Shown piece after piece: positions 17,941-18,092 of a stretch of DNA of 18,092 nucleotides. Both the position numbers and the translations under genes were made by a program. The notes under the pieces are model-generated. The model was not told where the DNA came from and did not search any database. It worked only from the letters and a program-made list of their open reading frames with translations. This DNA comes from Ichthyophonus hoferi (taxonomy: Eukaryota; Opisthokonta; Ichthyosporea; Ichthyophonida; Ichthyophonidae), in assembly GCA_002751075.1 (NCBI GenBank), contig NAOQ01000230.1:1-18092 (forward strand), written 5' to 3'. Every line of letters begins with the position of its first letter. The stretch's first letter is position 1.

Positions 17941-18092
17941 TGCACACATGTATATATGTATGTACGTATGTACGTTTGTATACATGTACGTATGTATGTA
18001 TGAATGTATGTAGGTATGTATGTATGTATGTATGTATGTATGTATGTATGTATGTATGTATGTATGTGTATATATATATATATATGTATGTA
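17941..18092. repeat. (GTAT)n microsatellite in the first intron of the second gene
   Basis: Nearly pure TATG/GTAT repeats run from just after the exon donor to the window end, with a TATATA run near 18070-18085. The unit is the reverse complement of the (TACA)n tract at 17347-17718. Confidence 0.9.

Overview
This window comes from an AT-rich, intron-bearing eukaryotic genome, almost certainly an invertebrate animal. The main evidence is one fully resolvable host gene at 11989-14637 on the plus strand. It has five coding exons joined by standard GT-AG introns and encodes a 222-residue leucine-zipper-type translation elongation factor 1B delta (EEF1D-like), the animal nucleotide-exchange subunit for eEF1A. 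I cannot fix the phylum from sequence alone. The exons are visibly GC-richer and codon-biased, as expected of a highly expressed translation gene.

Left part, about 1-11550: mostly old retroelement debris. A broken Ty1/copia fossil lies on the minus strand (about 690-3560), with gag-like, protease, integrase zinc-region and post-integrase similarities in the expected order. A younger element (1630-2411) sits inside its integrase zinc region, flanked by a 5-bp duplication (GGATG). A short, non-autonomous LTR element (about 5318-6597) has two related LTRs, a primer-binding site matching initiator tRNA-Met and a polypurine tract. An unnamed dispersed repeat, here called R1, occurs three times in the same orientation (1-190, about 4497-5315, about 10440-11255). 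A small Ty1/copia reverse-transcriptase remnant on the plus strand (about 11368-11550) ends about 440 bp before the EEF1D start codon. A minus-strand open frame of 114 codons (315-659) is unexplained.

Middle, 11550-14760: the EEF1D gene with a plausible promoter (E-box, TATA-like box, pyrimidine tract like a TOP motif), two adjacent perfect-stem hairpins in intron 1, and a polyadenylation signal 80 nt after the stop.

Right part, 14760-18092: AT-rich spacer with a diverged tandem repeat (about 15455-16290), a perfect GTCACGTGAC palindrome (16393-16402), a structured segment with splice-donor-like motifs on both strands (16740-16832), and then the start of a second, unrecognised plus-strand gene. 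Its first visible coding exon is 17860-17937, ending in a GT donor, and it runs out of the window. Complementary tetranucleotide microsatellites, (TACA)n at 17347-17718 and (GTAT)n at 17941-18092, flank this exon.

No prokaryotic operons, CRISPR arrays, rRNA or tRNA genes were seen. I did not find a convincing new multi-gene system; the most interesting items are the nested and miniature retroelements, the R1 repeat family, the intron-1 structure and the exon framed by inverted microsatellites.
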